This document shows positions 1-8,513 of a DNA stretch of 64,000 nucleotides, one piece after another (within the stretch, counting starts at the first letter, position 1; every line of letters begins with the position of its first letter). This DNA is from an uncultured Microbacterium sp. (lineage in GTDB: Bacteria > Actinomycetota > Actinomycetes > Actinomycetales > Microbacteriaceae). Position numbers and translations under genes: made by a program. Under the pieces are notes generated by a model. That model had not been told where the DNA came from, ran no database searches, and saw nothing but the letters and a program-made list of their open reading frames with translations. Location of the stretch: NCBI GenBank assembly GCA_913774845.1, contig CAJYJO010000013.1, forward strand, positions 124,001 through 188,000. The letters run 5' to 3'.

Positions 1-2061
1 GCCGTGCTCCGCCACGAGCCGCGCGGTGAACGCGCGCGGCGATTCGGCGCCCGGAGCCGGGATGCCGAGATCCACGACCTCCTCCTGCAGAGCCGTCCAC
101 GCCGCGACCGGATCACCCGCGCGCGCCGCCGACAGACGCCGTCGCCGTCTCACGACACGCACCACGGCGGGCACCGCTGCCAGCAGCAGGAGCGCGAGGA
201 CGAGCACCAGCGGCAGGACCCACGACGTGGCCGGACGCGCGCCGGGGGCGGTCACGGTGCCGTCCTGCGCGTCGACGTCGCCGCGGTCCGCCTGCGAGGG
301 CGCCGTCGAGGGCTGCGCGTCGGGGGAGGCGGCGTCCTGCTGCGGGGTGCTCGGCTCGGCGCCGCCACCGCTGTTCGATCCCGAGGCGAAGTTCGTCGGA
401 ACCCCGAGGCTGTTGGTCGGCTCGAAGGGCACCCAGCCGATGCCCTCGAAGTAGGCCTCCGGCCACGCGTGCAGCTGGCTCGACGACACCGTGTATTCGG
501 TTCCGCCCTGCGCGGCGATGCCCGATGCCGTACCGGGCAGGTACCCGATCACGATGCGGGAGGGGATGCCGAGCGTGCGCGCCATGACCGCGAACGCCGA
601 GGCGTAGTGCACGCAGTAGCCGGCGCGGACCTGCAGGAAATCGGCCACGGCATCCAGACCCGCGCCGTCGAAGCCGGCGTCGACGGGCGCGTCGAGGGAG
701 TAGCGGAACGCGCTGGAGCGGAACCACGTCTGCAGCGCCGCGAGCTGGTCGTAGGGGTTTGTGGCGTTCGCGGTCACCTCGCGCGCGGTGTCGCCGATCA
801 CGGCGGGCACGTCGGCGGGCAGGGCCGTGAGCGAGGAGTCCACGCCCGCGCCGCCCGCGGCCCGCGCGCGGATCTGCTCGAGCGTCGGGCGGGGCACGTT
901 CGCCTGTACCTGGTACACCTGGTCGCGGGTGGAGCCGGCGCGTGTCACCACGGTGCGGTTCTGCGGCATCCCGAGCCACTCACCCGTGAGGCCGGTGACC
1001 GCGGAGGCGGGGTAGGGGACGGGGAGCCACGGGCTGTCGAGCTGGTCGACGGTGACGGTGGTGGTCTGATCGGCGAGGGTGATGTCGCCGTCGACGCCGA
1101 CCCGGTCGAACACCGCACCGTCGCCGGGGACGGGCACGGTGTCGGAGCTGTCGGGCTGCCAGACCGATCCGTTGAAGCTCGACAGCGTCACGGCGCGCAG
1201 GTACGGTGCGCTCGGCGCGGTCGTGGTGACCGTCAGCACGTCGACGTCGCGCGGCTGGCGCAGATCGTTGCCGAGCTCGAGATTGGGATTGATGGTCGTG
1301 CCGATCCCCCCGGCGCCGCCGGTGGCGAAGCGGATGCCCGGCTGCGGCAGCAGCGGCGTGGCGACCACGGCGACGATGACCGCCACCGCCGCCACCCCGA
1401 GCGCCGTCGCCGACACACCGAACAGCCGCGGCGCCCCCGCGCGTTCCCGCGCGGTGGTGCGCGAGCGCGTGTCGATGCGCAGCAGGAACAGCAGCGCGGC
1501 GGCGAGCAGGACGAAGCCCGCGACGTCGACGTCGGAGGGGATGGCGATCGTGGGGATGAGCGAGACGGCGACGAGGCCGACGCCTGCCAGCAGCGGCATC
1601 CGCGCCGTCAGGACGACGTGATCGAGGACGATCGCGAGAGCGCCGATCGCCCCCACGAGAAGGAACGACAGGCCGGTCTCCGCGGCGACCGGCGCCACGC
1701 CGTCACGGATCTCCTCCGACGCCCCGGCCAGGAGACCGGGCACCGACGCGAACGTCGCGGGCGTGGGGATGAGCCCCAGCAGTGCCGTACCGCCGCCGAA
1801 GATGGCCGTGAGCAGCACGATCCACACCGCGGTCTCGGCGACGCTCGCGAGCACCGCCGGCAGGCGCGACAGACGCACGACGAGCCCGGCGCCCAGCGAA
1901 GCCGCCGTGACGAGCACCGCCCCAGCGACCCACGGGCCGGGCGCGATGACGGAGAGGACGGGGAGCATGGCCGCCGCGATGGCCGCGAACAGGCCGAGGG
2001 TCAGCAGCGACGCGTCGCGGCGACGGCGAGGGGTGCGCAGCACCGTGACGTCAGTCGACAC
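1..2061 (-). CDS. TgpA-like transglutaminase-domain membrane protein (partial, 3' end beyond window)
   Basis: The reading frame is open from a GTG at 2061 to the window edge (687 codons), so the C-terminus is missing. The N-terminal 250 or so residues hold a run of hydrophobic segments (DUF3488/TgpA-type membrane region). An extracellular part with a transglutaminase-like core follows: Cys483 in GYCVHYASA and His531 in LHAWPEAYFEG, then GWVPFEPTN. A Ser/Pro/Asp-rich linker, another membrane segment and a basic cytoplasmic tail come after. The family is usually found with MoxR and DUF58 proteins, as here, and the start overlaps the end of the DUF58 gene by 11 bp, so the three are surely one operon. 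Substrate unknown; a cell-surface protease or transglutaminase role is family inference. The start is the first GTG after the DUF58 coding frame closes in. Confidence 0.9.
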   Translation of the reverse strand, partial: MSTDVTVLRTPRRRRDASLLTLGLFAAIAAAMLPVLSVIAPGPWVAGAVLVTAASLGAGLVVRLSRLPAVLASVAETAVWIVLLTAIFGGGTALLGLIPTPATFASVPGLLAGASEEIRDGVAPVAAETGLSFLLVGAIGALAIVLDHVVLTARMPLLAGVGLVAVSLIPTIAIPSDVDVAGFVLLAAALLFLLRIDTRSRTTARERAGAPRLFGVSATALGVAAVAVIVAVVATPLLPQPGIRFATGGAGGIGTTINPNLELGNDLRQPRDVDVLTVTTTAPSAPYLRAVTLSSFNGSVWQPDSSDTVPVPGDGAVFDRVGVDGDITLADQTTTVTVDQLDSPWLPVPYPASAVTGLTGEWLGMPQNRTVVTRAGSTRDQVYQVQANVPRPTLEQIRARAAGGAGVDSSLTALPADVPAVIGDTAREVTANATNPYDQLAALQTWFRSSAFRYSLDAPVDAGFDGAGLDAVADFLQVRAGYCVHYASAFAVMARTLGIPSRIVIGYLPGTASGIAAQGGTEYTVSSSQLHAWPEAYFEGIGWVPFEPTNSLGVPTNFASGSNSGGGAEPSTPQQDAASPDAQPSTAPSQADRGDVDAQDGTVTAPGARPATSWVLPLVLVLALLLLAAVPAVVRVVRRRRRLSAARAGDPVAAWTALQEEVVDLGIPAPGAESPRAFTARLVAEHG

Positions 2062-3304
2062 GGGCGTACCCCTGTTCCATCGCGTCGTCCCAGGCGCGGG
2101 CGACGTCGGCGCCGGGTGCGAGAGCCGTCGCTCGCCAGCCGCCCTGTCGCAGACGGTCGAGATCCGCGCCGTCGGCCACCGAGATGAGCACCGGCATCGC
2201 CGAGTGGTGGGCGACGCCGCCGAGAGTCGACCGGTCCTCCGGCGACAGGGCGCCCGTGATCACGACGACCGGGCCGGCGAGGGCGGCCGCGGCAGCCGGC
2301 ACGACGCGGCGCGCGGGATCGTCCGCCCGTGCGCGTAGCGACGCGAAACCCGCGGCCAGTCGGCGCGCCTCGACGTCGTCGCCGCCGTCGACGGGCTCGG
2401 TGAGCACAGCGCCGTCGCTGTCGACGACGTCGACGGTGTAGCCCTCGTGCACGAGCCGGGCGACGATCGAGACGCACGCGGTGACGGCCGTCTCGAACGC
2501 CGGATCGCTGCCGGGTGCGTGGGTCGACAGCGCGCCCCACCGTGACGCGGAGCGGTCGAGCACGACGGTGGCCGCGGGGCTCGACTCCTGCTCCTCCTGG
2601 CGCACCATCAACGTGTCGCGGTGCGCGGTGGCGCGCCAGTGGATGCGCCGCATCGAGTCGCCCGGCGCATACGGACGGGCCACGAGGTTGTCGGCGCCCT
2701 GCCCCACCTGCAACGTCGTGGACTGCCGGGTGCCGCCGGCCTCGCCCGACGCGGAGGGGAGGGGAGCGAGGTCCACGATCGCGGGAGCGACGGTCACCGG
2801 CGTCGACCGCCCGAGGGCGAGCCGGCGCCGCAGCATCCCGAAGGGATCGGTCGTGGTGACCTCCAGCGGGCCGATCGAATGGATGCCGCGCTTCGCGCCG
2901 ACGACGTCGTAGCGCACCTCGATCCGTCCGCCGGCGCCGGCCAGCGTCGACCCCGTCGCGGGCGAGGAGCCCTCGGCGCGCCCCGACAGCCCCGCGGGGA
3001 GAGCGTCCCGCCATCGGCCCGGGCCGCTGGGAAGCGCGGTGCGCAGCCGCGCACGCACCACGATCGTCGCGGTGCCGCCCACCTCGGGCACCTCGGGCGT
3101 GATCACGCGCGACACCTCCCCGTCGCCGCGCGTGGCCAGCAGCGCGACGGCGGCAGCGACCAGGAGCGCCGCGAGAAGCGTCGCGAAATAGAGCAGTTCG
3201 GGGATCCCCGCGCGCTGCGCGATCACGAAGGAGCCGATCGCGAGCAGGGCGGCCCCGGTGCCGCGGACGGTCAACGGCCACCAGCGCCGCACCGCGGATC
3301 TCAC
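2051..3304 (-). CDS. DUF58 domain protein of a MoxR operon
   Basis: A 417-residue protein starting at a GTG that overlaps the MoxR stop codon in a GTGA junction. Two hydrophobic segments lie near the N-terminus (about residues 10-55). The DUF58 region follows from about residue 190, with the typical stretch YAPGDSMRRIHWRATAH and a C-terminal part resembling a von Willebrand A fold (VVLDRSAS). In the family these membrane proteins work with a MoxR AAA+ ATPase in metal-insertion or cell-envelope assembly functions; the specific client is not known. Upstream in-frame codons extend through the MoxR gene but are clearly its shadow, so the start at the junction is preferred. Confidence 0.9.
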   Translation of the reverse strand: MRSAVRRWWPLTVRGTGAALLAIGSFVIAQRAGIPELLYFATLLAALLVAAAVALLATRGDGEVSRVITPEVPEVGGTATIVVRARLRTALPSGPGRWRDALPAGLSGRAEGSSPATGSTLAGAGGRIEVRYDVVGAKRGIHSIGPLEVTTTDPFGMLRRRLALGRSTPVTVAPAIVDLAPLPSASGEAGGTRQSTTLQVGQGADNLVARPYAPGDSMRRIHWRATAHRDTLMVRQEEQESSPAATVVLDRSASRWGALSTHAPGSDPAFETAVTACVSIVARLVHEGYTVDVVDSDGAVLTEPVDGGDDVEARRLAAGFASLRARADDPARRVVPAAAAALAGPVVVITGALSPEDRSTLGGVAHHSAMPVLISVADGADLDRLRQGGWRATALAPGADVARAWDDAMEQGYARVD

Positions 3305-4347
3305 GTGCGGGACGCGAGCGGGACCCGCACGCCCGCGGCGATGCGTTCGAGCGCATCGGTCACGACGACGGCACCCGCACGGCCACCGGCCGCGGAACGG
3401 TTGGCGATGAGGCGGTGGGCGAAGACCGGCGACAGCAGCGCGGTGATGTCGTCGGGGATGACGTATGCGCGGGCGTCGAGGGCGGCGCGCACCTTCGCCG
3501 CTCGGACGAGCTGCAGGGTCGCTCGCGGGCTCGCCCCGAGCCGGATGTCGGGGTGGCTGCGGGTCGCCTGCGCGAGTGCCACCACGTACTCCTCGAGGGC
3601 CGGGGCGATGTGCACGCTGCGCGCCCAGGCGATCATCGCGGTCACCTGCCGGGCCGACACGACGGGGCTGAGACCGTCGAGCGGGTTCACCGTGTCGCGC
3701 TGGCGGAGCATGAGCGCCTCGGCCGCGGCATCCGGGTACCCCATGGACACGCGCAGCAGGAAGCGGTCGCGCTGAGCCTCGGGAAGGGCATAGGTGCCCT
3801 CCATCTCGAGCGGGTTCTGGGTCGCGACGACGAGGAACGGCGAGGGGAGCACGTGCGTCCGCCCGTCGACGGTGACCTGGCGCTCCTCCATCGCCTCCAG
3901 CAGCGACGACTGCGTCTTGGGGGAGGAGCGGTTGATCTCGTCGGCGATGACGATGTTCGCGAACACCGCGCCCGGGGTGAATTCGAACTGCCGCTGCACG
4001 GGGTTGAACACCGACACCCCGGTGATGTCGCCGGGCAGGAGGTCGGGGGTGAACTGGATGCGGCGCACATCGGCGTCGACGCTGGCCGCCAGCGCGCGCG
4101 CGAGCATGGTCTTGCCCACGCCGGGGACGTCCTCGATGAGCAGGTGCCCCTCGGCGAGGAGGGCGATCAGCGCGCTGCGCACGGCGTCGGGCTTGCCGTC
4201 GATGACGCGCGAGACCGAGGCCACGATGCGGCCGGTGAGGTCGGCGAACGCCTCCGCGTCGAGCGGGGTGTCGAGGCCGGGGCGGGCGGGGGCGGTGTCG
4301 CTGCGTCGCAGGCGCGTCGCCGCCTCGGTCGTGGCCGTCTCGTCCAT
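3301..4347 (-). CDS. MoxR-family AAA+ ATPase
   Basis: A 348-residue MoxR ATPase. Visible motifs are a Walker A (EDVPGVGKTMLAR), a Walker B and sensor region (VIADEINRSSPKTQSSLLEAMEE), TQNPLEMEGTYALPEAQRDRF, and a C-terminal lid with SPRATLQLVRAAK. MoxR proteins act as chaperone-like ATPases, usually with a VWA/DUF58 partner, which follows directly here. The ATG at 4347 has GAGGG about 8 nt upstream and gives the usual family length; an in-frame ATG 37 codons further upstream would add an atypical basic leader. A TACGAT hexamer on the minus strand at 4402-4407 could be its -10 element. Confidence 0.93.
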   Translation of the reverse strand: MDETATTEAATRLRRSDTAPARPGLDTPLDAEAFADLTGRIVASVSRVIDGKPDAVRSALIALLAEGHLLIEDVPGVGKTMLARALAASVDADVRRIQFTPDLLPGDITGVSVFNPVQRQFEFTPGAVFANIVIADEINRSSPKTQSSLLEAMEERQVTVDGRTHVLPSPFLVVATQNPLEMEGTYALPEAQRDRFLLRVSMGYPDAAAEALMLRQRDTVNPLDGLSPVVSARQVTAMIAWARSVHIAPALEEYVVALAQATRSHPDIRLGASPRATLQLVRAAKVRAALDARAYVIPDDITALLSPVFAHRLIANRSAAGGRAGAVVVTDALERIAAGVRVPLASRT

Positions 4348-4478
4348 GGCATCCCTCGTGTCGTGGAAGCGGGGGCGCGTCCTCGCCGCCGCCGTGACCT
4401 GATCGTAACCCGCGGCGATGCGGCGGAGGGCGGGATTGCACCGGCGCACAGGCGTCACACGGGCGATGCACCGGCCCC

Positions 4479-4484
4479 TAGGAT
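4479..4484 (+). promoter_or_regulatory. -10 hexamer TAGGAT of the ROK gene
   Basis: TAGGAT lies 33 nt before the ATG at 4518, in the gap between two divergent genes. The form matches the TAGGNT hexamers found before many genes in this window. No clear -35 was seen. Confidence 0.5.
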
Positions 4485-4517
4485 CGGGGAGCGTCGGTCC
4501 ACCCGAGGAGCTCGTGC

Positions 4518-5450
4518 ATGTCGAATGCCACCCCGTCCTTGTCCGCCCCCGCGCACGTGCTCGCCGTCGACATCGGCGGGACGAAGGTCGACGCGGCCCT
4601 GGTCTCCACGGACGGCCACGTGGTCCGCGCGAGCGTGACCCGACGTCCCACGGGGCGCGGGAACGACCGCGACACCATCGCCCGGCACATCCGCGAGGCC
4701 GCCGAGGCCGCGCTTGCCGCGGTGCCGGGCGTCACCGTCACGGCGATCGGCGTCGGCAGCGCGGGCCCGGTCGATCTGCCCTCTCGCTCGGTGTCGCCGC
4801 TGAACCTCCCCCTCGCGGCGGGACTGCCGGTCGACGAGGTGCTCGGCGGGCTGGTCGGCGGGCCGATCCACCTCGCTCTCGACGGCACCTGCATCGCCCT
4901 CGCCGAGCACTGGCGCGGAGCCCTCGTCGGCTGCGACGACGCGATGGCGATCGTCGTGTCGACCGGCGTGGGCGGCGGCCTCGTGCTGGGGGGTCGACCC
5001 GTGAGCGGCGCGAGCGGCAACGCCGGCCATCTGGGACAGACGTTCGTCCGCACGATCGAGGACGGCCGGGCCGTCGAGGCGACGCTCGAGGCGGTTGCCG
5101 CCGGCCCCGGCACCGTGGCCTGGGCCCGGGCGCAGGGGTGGGAGGGCGAGACCGGTCTCGATCTGGCCGCCGCCCACGCGGCAGGGGATGCCACGGCGAT
5201 CGCTGCCGTGAGTCGATCGGCGACCGCGGTCGGCCAGGCCATCGCCGCCGCCGCCACCCTGTGCGACCTCGAGGCCGTGGCCATCGCCGGGGGCTTCTCG
5301 CAGGTCTCGCCCGACTACATCGATCAGGTGCGCGCCGCCGCGGAGGCCGCCTCGGTGCACGCCTACGCGCGCCGCTGCCGCATCGTCGGCTCGGGTCTCG
5401 ACGGAGACGGGCCGCTGCTGGGTGCCGCGGCTCTCGCTCTGCAGGGATGA
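4518..5450 (+). CDS. ROK-family sugar kinase or regulator-like protein
   Basis: A 310-residue protein. The N-terminus shows the ROK phosphate-binding motif (VLAVDIGGTKVDAALV), and STGVGGGLVLGG and GNAGHLGQ mark the second half of the ATPase core. There is no helix-turn-helix N-terminus, so it is an enzyme-type member. The Cys-rich zinc motif seen in most ROK sugar kinases (CxCGxxGC) is absent after GNAGHLGQ; that position reads TFVRTIEDGRAVEA. Substrate therefore uncertain (glucokinase, N-acetylmannosamine kinase or another). It is divergent from the MoxR operon and stands alone. GAGG precedes the ATG. Confidence 0.85.
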   Translation: MSNATPSLSAPAHVLAVDIGGTKVDAALVSTDGHVVRASVTRRPTGRGNDRDTIARHIREAAEAALAAVPGVTVTAIGVGSAGPVDLPSRSVSPLNLPLAAGLPVDEVLGGLVGGPIHLALDGTCIALAEHWRGALVGCDDAMAIVVSTGVGGGLVLGGRPVSGASGNAGHLGQTFVRTIEDGRAVEATLEAVAAGPGTVAWARAQGWEGETGLDLAAAHAAGDATAIAAVSRSATAVGQAIAAAATLCDLEAVAIAGGFSQVSPDYIDQVRAAAEAASVHAYARRCRIVGSGLDGDGPLLGAAALALQG

Positions 5451-5479
5451 GCGGGGTCGGAGCTCGGCCGGGCGTCGGG

Positions 5480-5485
5480 TAAGCT
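5480..5485 (+). promoter_or_regulatory. -10 hexamer TAAGCT of the SRP RNA gene
   Basis: TAAGCT sits 6 nt before the G at 5492 where the closing stem of the SRP RNA begins, as expected for a stable RNA promoter. Confidence 0.55.
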
Positions 5486-5491
5486 GAACTC

Positions 5492-5583
5492 GGCTCTCCG
5501 CGTGGCGGCATCCAGGCCAACTCCCCCAGGACGGAAACGTAGCAAGGGTAACCAGGCTCTACCGGGTGCGCGGAGGGTCTTTT
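5492..5583 (+). ncRNA. ffs: Signal recognition particle RNA, bacterial small type (4.5S RNA)
   Basis: The conserved SRP domain is obvious: CCCCCAGGACGGAAACGTAG followed by CAAGGGTAACCAGGCTC and CCGGGTG. A GGAA tetraloop and the asymmetric internal loop of the Ffh-binding helix IV are recognisable. The ends pair (CTCCGCG near 5496 with CGCGGAG near 5569), and a T-rich tail (TCTTTTCTTT) marks termination at about 5583. The RNA forms the core of SRP with Ffh for co-translational membrane targeting. The gene is convergent with the NUDIX gene that ends at 5613. Exact ends are estimated to within a few bases. Confidence 0.95.
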
Positions 5584-5612
5584 CTTTGCCCGAAAGCGGG
5601 GATGCCTCCGTC

Positions 5613-6281
5613 TCAGTGCCGGGAGAAGGGCCCGTCCAGCACCGCCCACTGCAGCAGCATGATGGTCTTGGCATCCTGGATCTGGCCGTCGCGGATGCGC
5701 TGGAGCGCCTCGTCGATGCCGTACTCGAGGATCTCGATCTCCTCGCCCTCCTCTTCGAGACCGCCCCGGTCGCCCACGCGCGTCGAGCCGTCGTACGCCG
5801 CGGCGAAGAAGTGCAGGCGCTCGGTGACCGAACCCGGACTCATGTACACGTCGAACACGTGCTGCACCTCGTCGACGCGCACGCCGGTCTCCTCCTCGGC
5901 CTCGCGACGGATCGCGGTGAGCGGGTCGTCCTCGTCGAGCAGTCCCGCGGCGGTCTCGACGAGCATGCCGTCGGGGTGGTCGTTGACGTACACCGGGTAG
6001 CGGAACTGCCGAGTGAGCAGCACCGTCCGACGGTCCGTGTCGTAGAGCAGGATCGTCGCCCCGTTGCCGCGGTCGTACGTCTCGCGCTTCTGCGTGACCC
6101 ACTCGCCGTCGTCGCCGCGGTAGCGGAACGTGGTCGCGCGCAGCACGTGCCACCCGGCGGCGAGCAGCTCGACATCGGTCACCTCGACGCGCGGGTTGCG
6201 GTCGAGGTCGCGGCCGGTGAGGTGCAGGCCGGTGCGGCCGCGGTGGTCGGGGACGGTGGTGCCGGGTGTCGGGGTGCTCAC
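5613..6281 (-). CDS. NUDIX hydrolase, NudK/YffH-like
   Basis: A 222-residue protein with a Nudix box at VETAAGLLDEDDPLTAIRR followed by EAEEETGV. The spacing between the Gly and the REAEEETG part is one residue shorter than in standard ADP-ribose pyrophosphatases and resembles the E. coli NudK (GDP-mannose hydrolase) form, so a sugar-nucleotide or ADP-ribose substrate is likely. The GTG at 6281 was chosen because a minus-strand TAGGCT lies 7 nt upstream, matching the leaderless pattern of this genome; an earlier in-frame GTG is possible. Divergent from pta. Confidence 0.85.
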   Translation of the reverse strand: MSTPTPGTTVPDHRGRTGLHLTGRDLDRNPRVEVTDVELLAAGWHVLRATTFRYRGDDGEWVTQKRETYDRGNGATILLYDTDRRTVLLTRQFRYPVYVNDHPDGMLVETAAGLLDEDDPLTAIRREAEEETGVRVDEVQHVFDVYMSPGSVTERLHFFAAAYDGSTRVGDRGGLEEEGEEIEILEYGIDEALQRIRDGQIQDAKTIMLLQWAVLDGPFSRH

Positions 6282-6288
6282 GGTCGCG

Positions 6289-6294
6289 AGCCTA
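6289..6294 (-). promoter_or_regulatory. -10 hexamer TAGGCT, leaderless NUDIX mRNA
   Basis: Minus-strand TAGGCT ends 7 nt before the GTG at 6281, which puts the transcription start at or next to the start codon. Confidence 0.6.
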
Positions 6295-6356
6295 GACGTG
6301 CCCGTGCTGATCACTCGACGCCGAAGCAACCCCGGAGCGGTGTCGGGGCCCCGCAA

Positions 6357-6362
6357 TAGGCT
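6357..6362 (+). promoter_or_regulatory. -10 hexamer TAGGCT, leaderless pta mRNA
   Basis: TAGGCT followed by 6 nt and then the GTG start of pta at 6369; no ribosome binding site is visible. Supports a leaderless transcript. Confidence 0.65.
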
Positions 6363-6368
6363 GGACGC

Positions 6369-8513
6369 GTGACGCAGAGCATCTACATCACGTCGGCCGA
6401 AGGTCATTCGGGCAAGTCCTCCGTGGCCCTGGGCGTGCTCGACGCCCTCAGTCGCGTCACCCCGCGCGCGGGGGTGTTCCGCCCCATCGCGCGCTCCACC
6501 GCCGAGCGCGACTACGTCCTCGAGATGCTGCTCGATCACGACAGCGTCGATCTGGCCTACGACGACTGCGTCGGCGTCACCTACGACGACGTGCGCGACG
6601 ACGCCGACGCGGCTCTCGCCCGCATCGTCGAGCGCTACAAGGCCGTCGAGGCGCAGTGCGACGCGGTCGTCATCATCGGCAGCGACTACACCGACGTCGG
6701 GAGCCCGGCCGAGCTGGGCTACAACGCCCGCATCGCGGCCAACCTCGGCGCTCCGGTGCTCCTCGTGCTCGGTGGCCGGGCGCAGCAGGGGCACAGCGAG
6801 ACGCTGGGCATGTCGGTCGCCCGCACCCCGCAGGAGGTGGGGCAGATCGCCTCGCTCGCGGTGTCCGAGCTGCAGCACGAGCGGGCCGCGCTGTTCGCCG
6901 TGATCGCGAACCGCGCCGATCCCGACCGCCTCGACGAGATCACGGCATCCGTGCGTCAGATCATCGACACACTTCCCGTCGGTGCCGCGGCCGAGCGCCG
7001 CAGCGTGCCCGTCTGGGCCCTCCCCGAAGACCGCTTCCTCATCGCCCCGTCGGTGCGCGGTGTGCTGCGCTCGGTCGAGGGCGAACTGATCAAGGGCGAT
7101 CCGGCGCTGCTGACCCGCGAGGTGCTCGACGTCGTCGTCGCCGGTATGTCGATGGTCAACGTGCTGCCGCGGCTCAAAGAATCGGCGGTCGTGGTCATCC
7201 CCGCCGACCGCAGCGAGGTGCTCCTCGCCGCGCTGCTGGCCAACGCCTCGGGCACCTTCCCCTCCCTCGCGGGGATCGTGCTCAACGGCGGATTCGAGCT
7301 CCCCGACCCGATCGTGCGCCTGATCGACGGTCTCGGCTCGCCGCTGCCGATCATCGCGACCGACCTCGGCACGTACGACACCGCCGTGCGCATCATGAAC
7401 ACGCGCGGCCGTCTCGCCGCCGACTCGCAGCACCGCTACGACACCGCTCTCGCCCTCTTCGAGCGCCACGTCGACACCGAGCTGCTCACGCGCGAGCTGG
7501 GCGTGGCCCGCCCGAGCGTGGTCACCCCGCTCATGTTCGAGTACGGGCTCGTCGACCGTGCCCGCAGCGACAAGCGCCGCATCGTGCTGCCCGAGGGTAA
7601 TGACGACCGCGTCCTGCGGGCCGCGGCGACCGTGCTCTCGCGCGGCATCGCCGACCTCACGATCCTCGGCGAACCGATCGAGGTGCGCGGGCGCGCGATC
7701 GAGCTCGGCATCGACATCCGCGACGCCGAGGTGCTCAGCCCCTTCGACGCCGTCCACGTCGACAAGTTCGCCACCGAGTACGCCCGTCTCCGTGCGCACA
7801 AGGGCGTCACGCACGCCCAGGCGGCCGACACCGTCACCGACGTGTCGTACTTCGGCACGCTCATGGTCCACCTGGGTCTGGCCGACGGCATGGTGTCGGG
7901 TGCGGCGCACACCACGGCCCACACCATCCGTCCGGCGTTCGAGATCATCAAGACCGCGCCCGGCGTCTCGGTCGTGTCGAGCGTGTTCCTCATGGCCCTC
8001 GCTGATCGCGTGCTGGTCTACGGCGACTGCGCCGTCATCCCCGACCCCACCAGCGAGCAGCTCGCCGACATCGCCGTGTCGTCGGCCGCCACCGCCGAGC
8101 AGTTCGGCATCGCGCCGCGGGTGGCGATGCTGTCGTACTCGACGGGGGAGTCGGGTACCGGCGCCGACGTCGAGAAGGTGCGCACCGCCACTGCGCTCGT
8201 GCGCGAGCGGGCGCCCGAGCTGCTCGTCGAGGGACCCATCCAGTACGACGCGGCCGCCGATGCCGCCGTCGCTCGCGCCAAGATGCCCGACTCCGAGGTG
8301 GCGGGCCGCGCGACGGTGTTCGTCTTCCCCGACCTCAACACGGGCAACAACACCTACAAGGCCGTGCAGCGCTCGGCCGGCGCCGTGGCGATCGGCCCCG
8401 TCCTGCAGGGACTCAACAAGCCCATCAACGACCTGTCGCGCGGCGCCCTCGTCGACGACATCGTCAACACCATCGCCATCACCGCGATCCAGGCCCAGGG
8501 GGGCACCCAGTGA
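6369..8513 (+). CDS. pta: Phosphate acetyltransferase
   Basis: A 714-residue long-form Pta. It catalyses acetyl-CoA + phosphate to acetyl phosphate + CoA. The N-terminal part is the P-loop/BioD-like domain (IYITSAEGHSGKSSVALGVL), then a DRTGG-type middle domain. The C-terminal catalytic PTA domain runs from about residue 390 (RIVLPEGNDDRVLRAA, ADGMVSGAAHTTAHTIRPA, FPDLNTGNNTYKAVQRSAGA). The start is fixed by the leaderless promoter. Its last codon overlaps ackA by 4 nt, so the two form the acetate overflow/assimilation operon. Confidence 0.97.
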   Translation: MTQSIYITSAEGHSGKSSVALGVLDALSRVTPRAGVFRPIARSTAERDYVLEMLLDHDSVDLAYDDCVGVTYDDVRDDADAALARIVERYKAVEAQCDAVVIIGSDYTDVGSPAELGYNARIAANLGAPVLLVLGGRAQQGHSETLGMSVARTPQEVGQIASLAVSELQHERAALFAVIANRADPDRLDEITASVRQIIDTLPVGAAAERRSVPVWALPEDRFLIAPSVRGVLRSVEGELIKGDPALLTREVLDVVVAGMSMVNVLPRLKESAVVVIPADRSEVLLAALLANASGTFPSLAGIVLNGGFELPDPIVRLIDGLGSPLPIIATDLGTYDTAVRIMNTRGRLAADSQHRYDTALALFERHVDTELLTRELGVARPSVVTPLMFEYGLVDRARSDKRRIVLPEGNDDRVLRAAATVLSRGIADLTILGEPIEVRGRAIELGIDIRDAEVLSPFDAVHVDKFATEYARLRAHKGVTHAQAADTVTDVSYFGTLMVHLGLADGMVSGAAHTTAHTIRPAFEIIKTAPGVSVVSSVFLMALADRVLVYGDCAVIPDPTSEQLADIAVSSAATAEQFGIAPRVAMLSYSTGESGTGADVEKVRTATALVRERAPELLVEGPIQYDAAADAAVARAKMPDSEVAGRATVFVFPDLNTGNNTYKAVQRSAGAVAIGPVLQGLNKPINDLSRGALVDDIVNTIAITAIQAQGGTQ

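Noticed and set aside
4..2187. Long plus-strand open frame (over 700 codons) across the transglutaminase gene
   Set aside because: Arg/Gly-rich translation without any domain; it is the antisense shadow of the GC-rich minus-strand gene, which has clear transglutaminase motifs.
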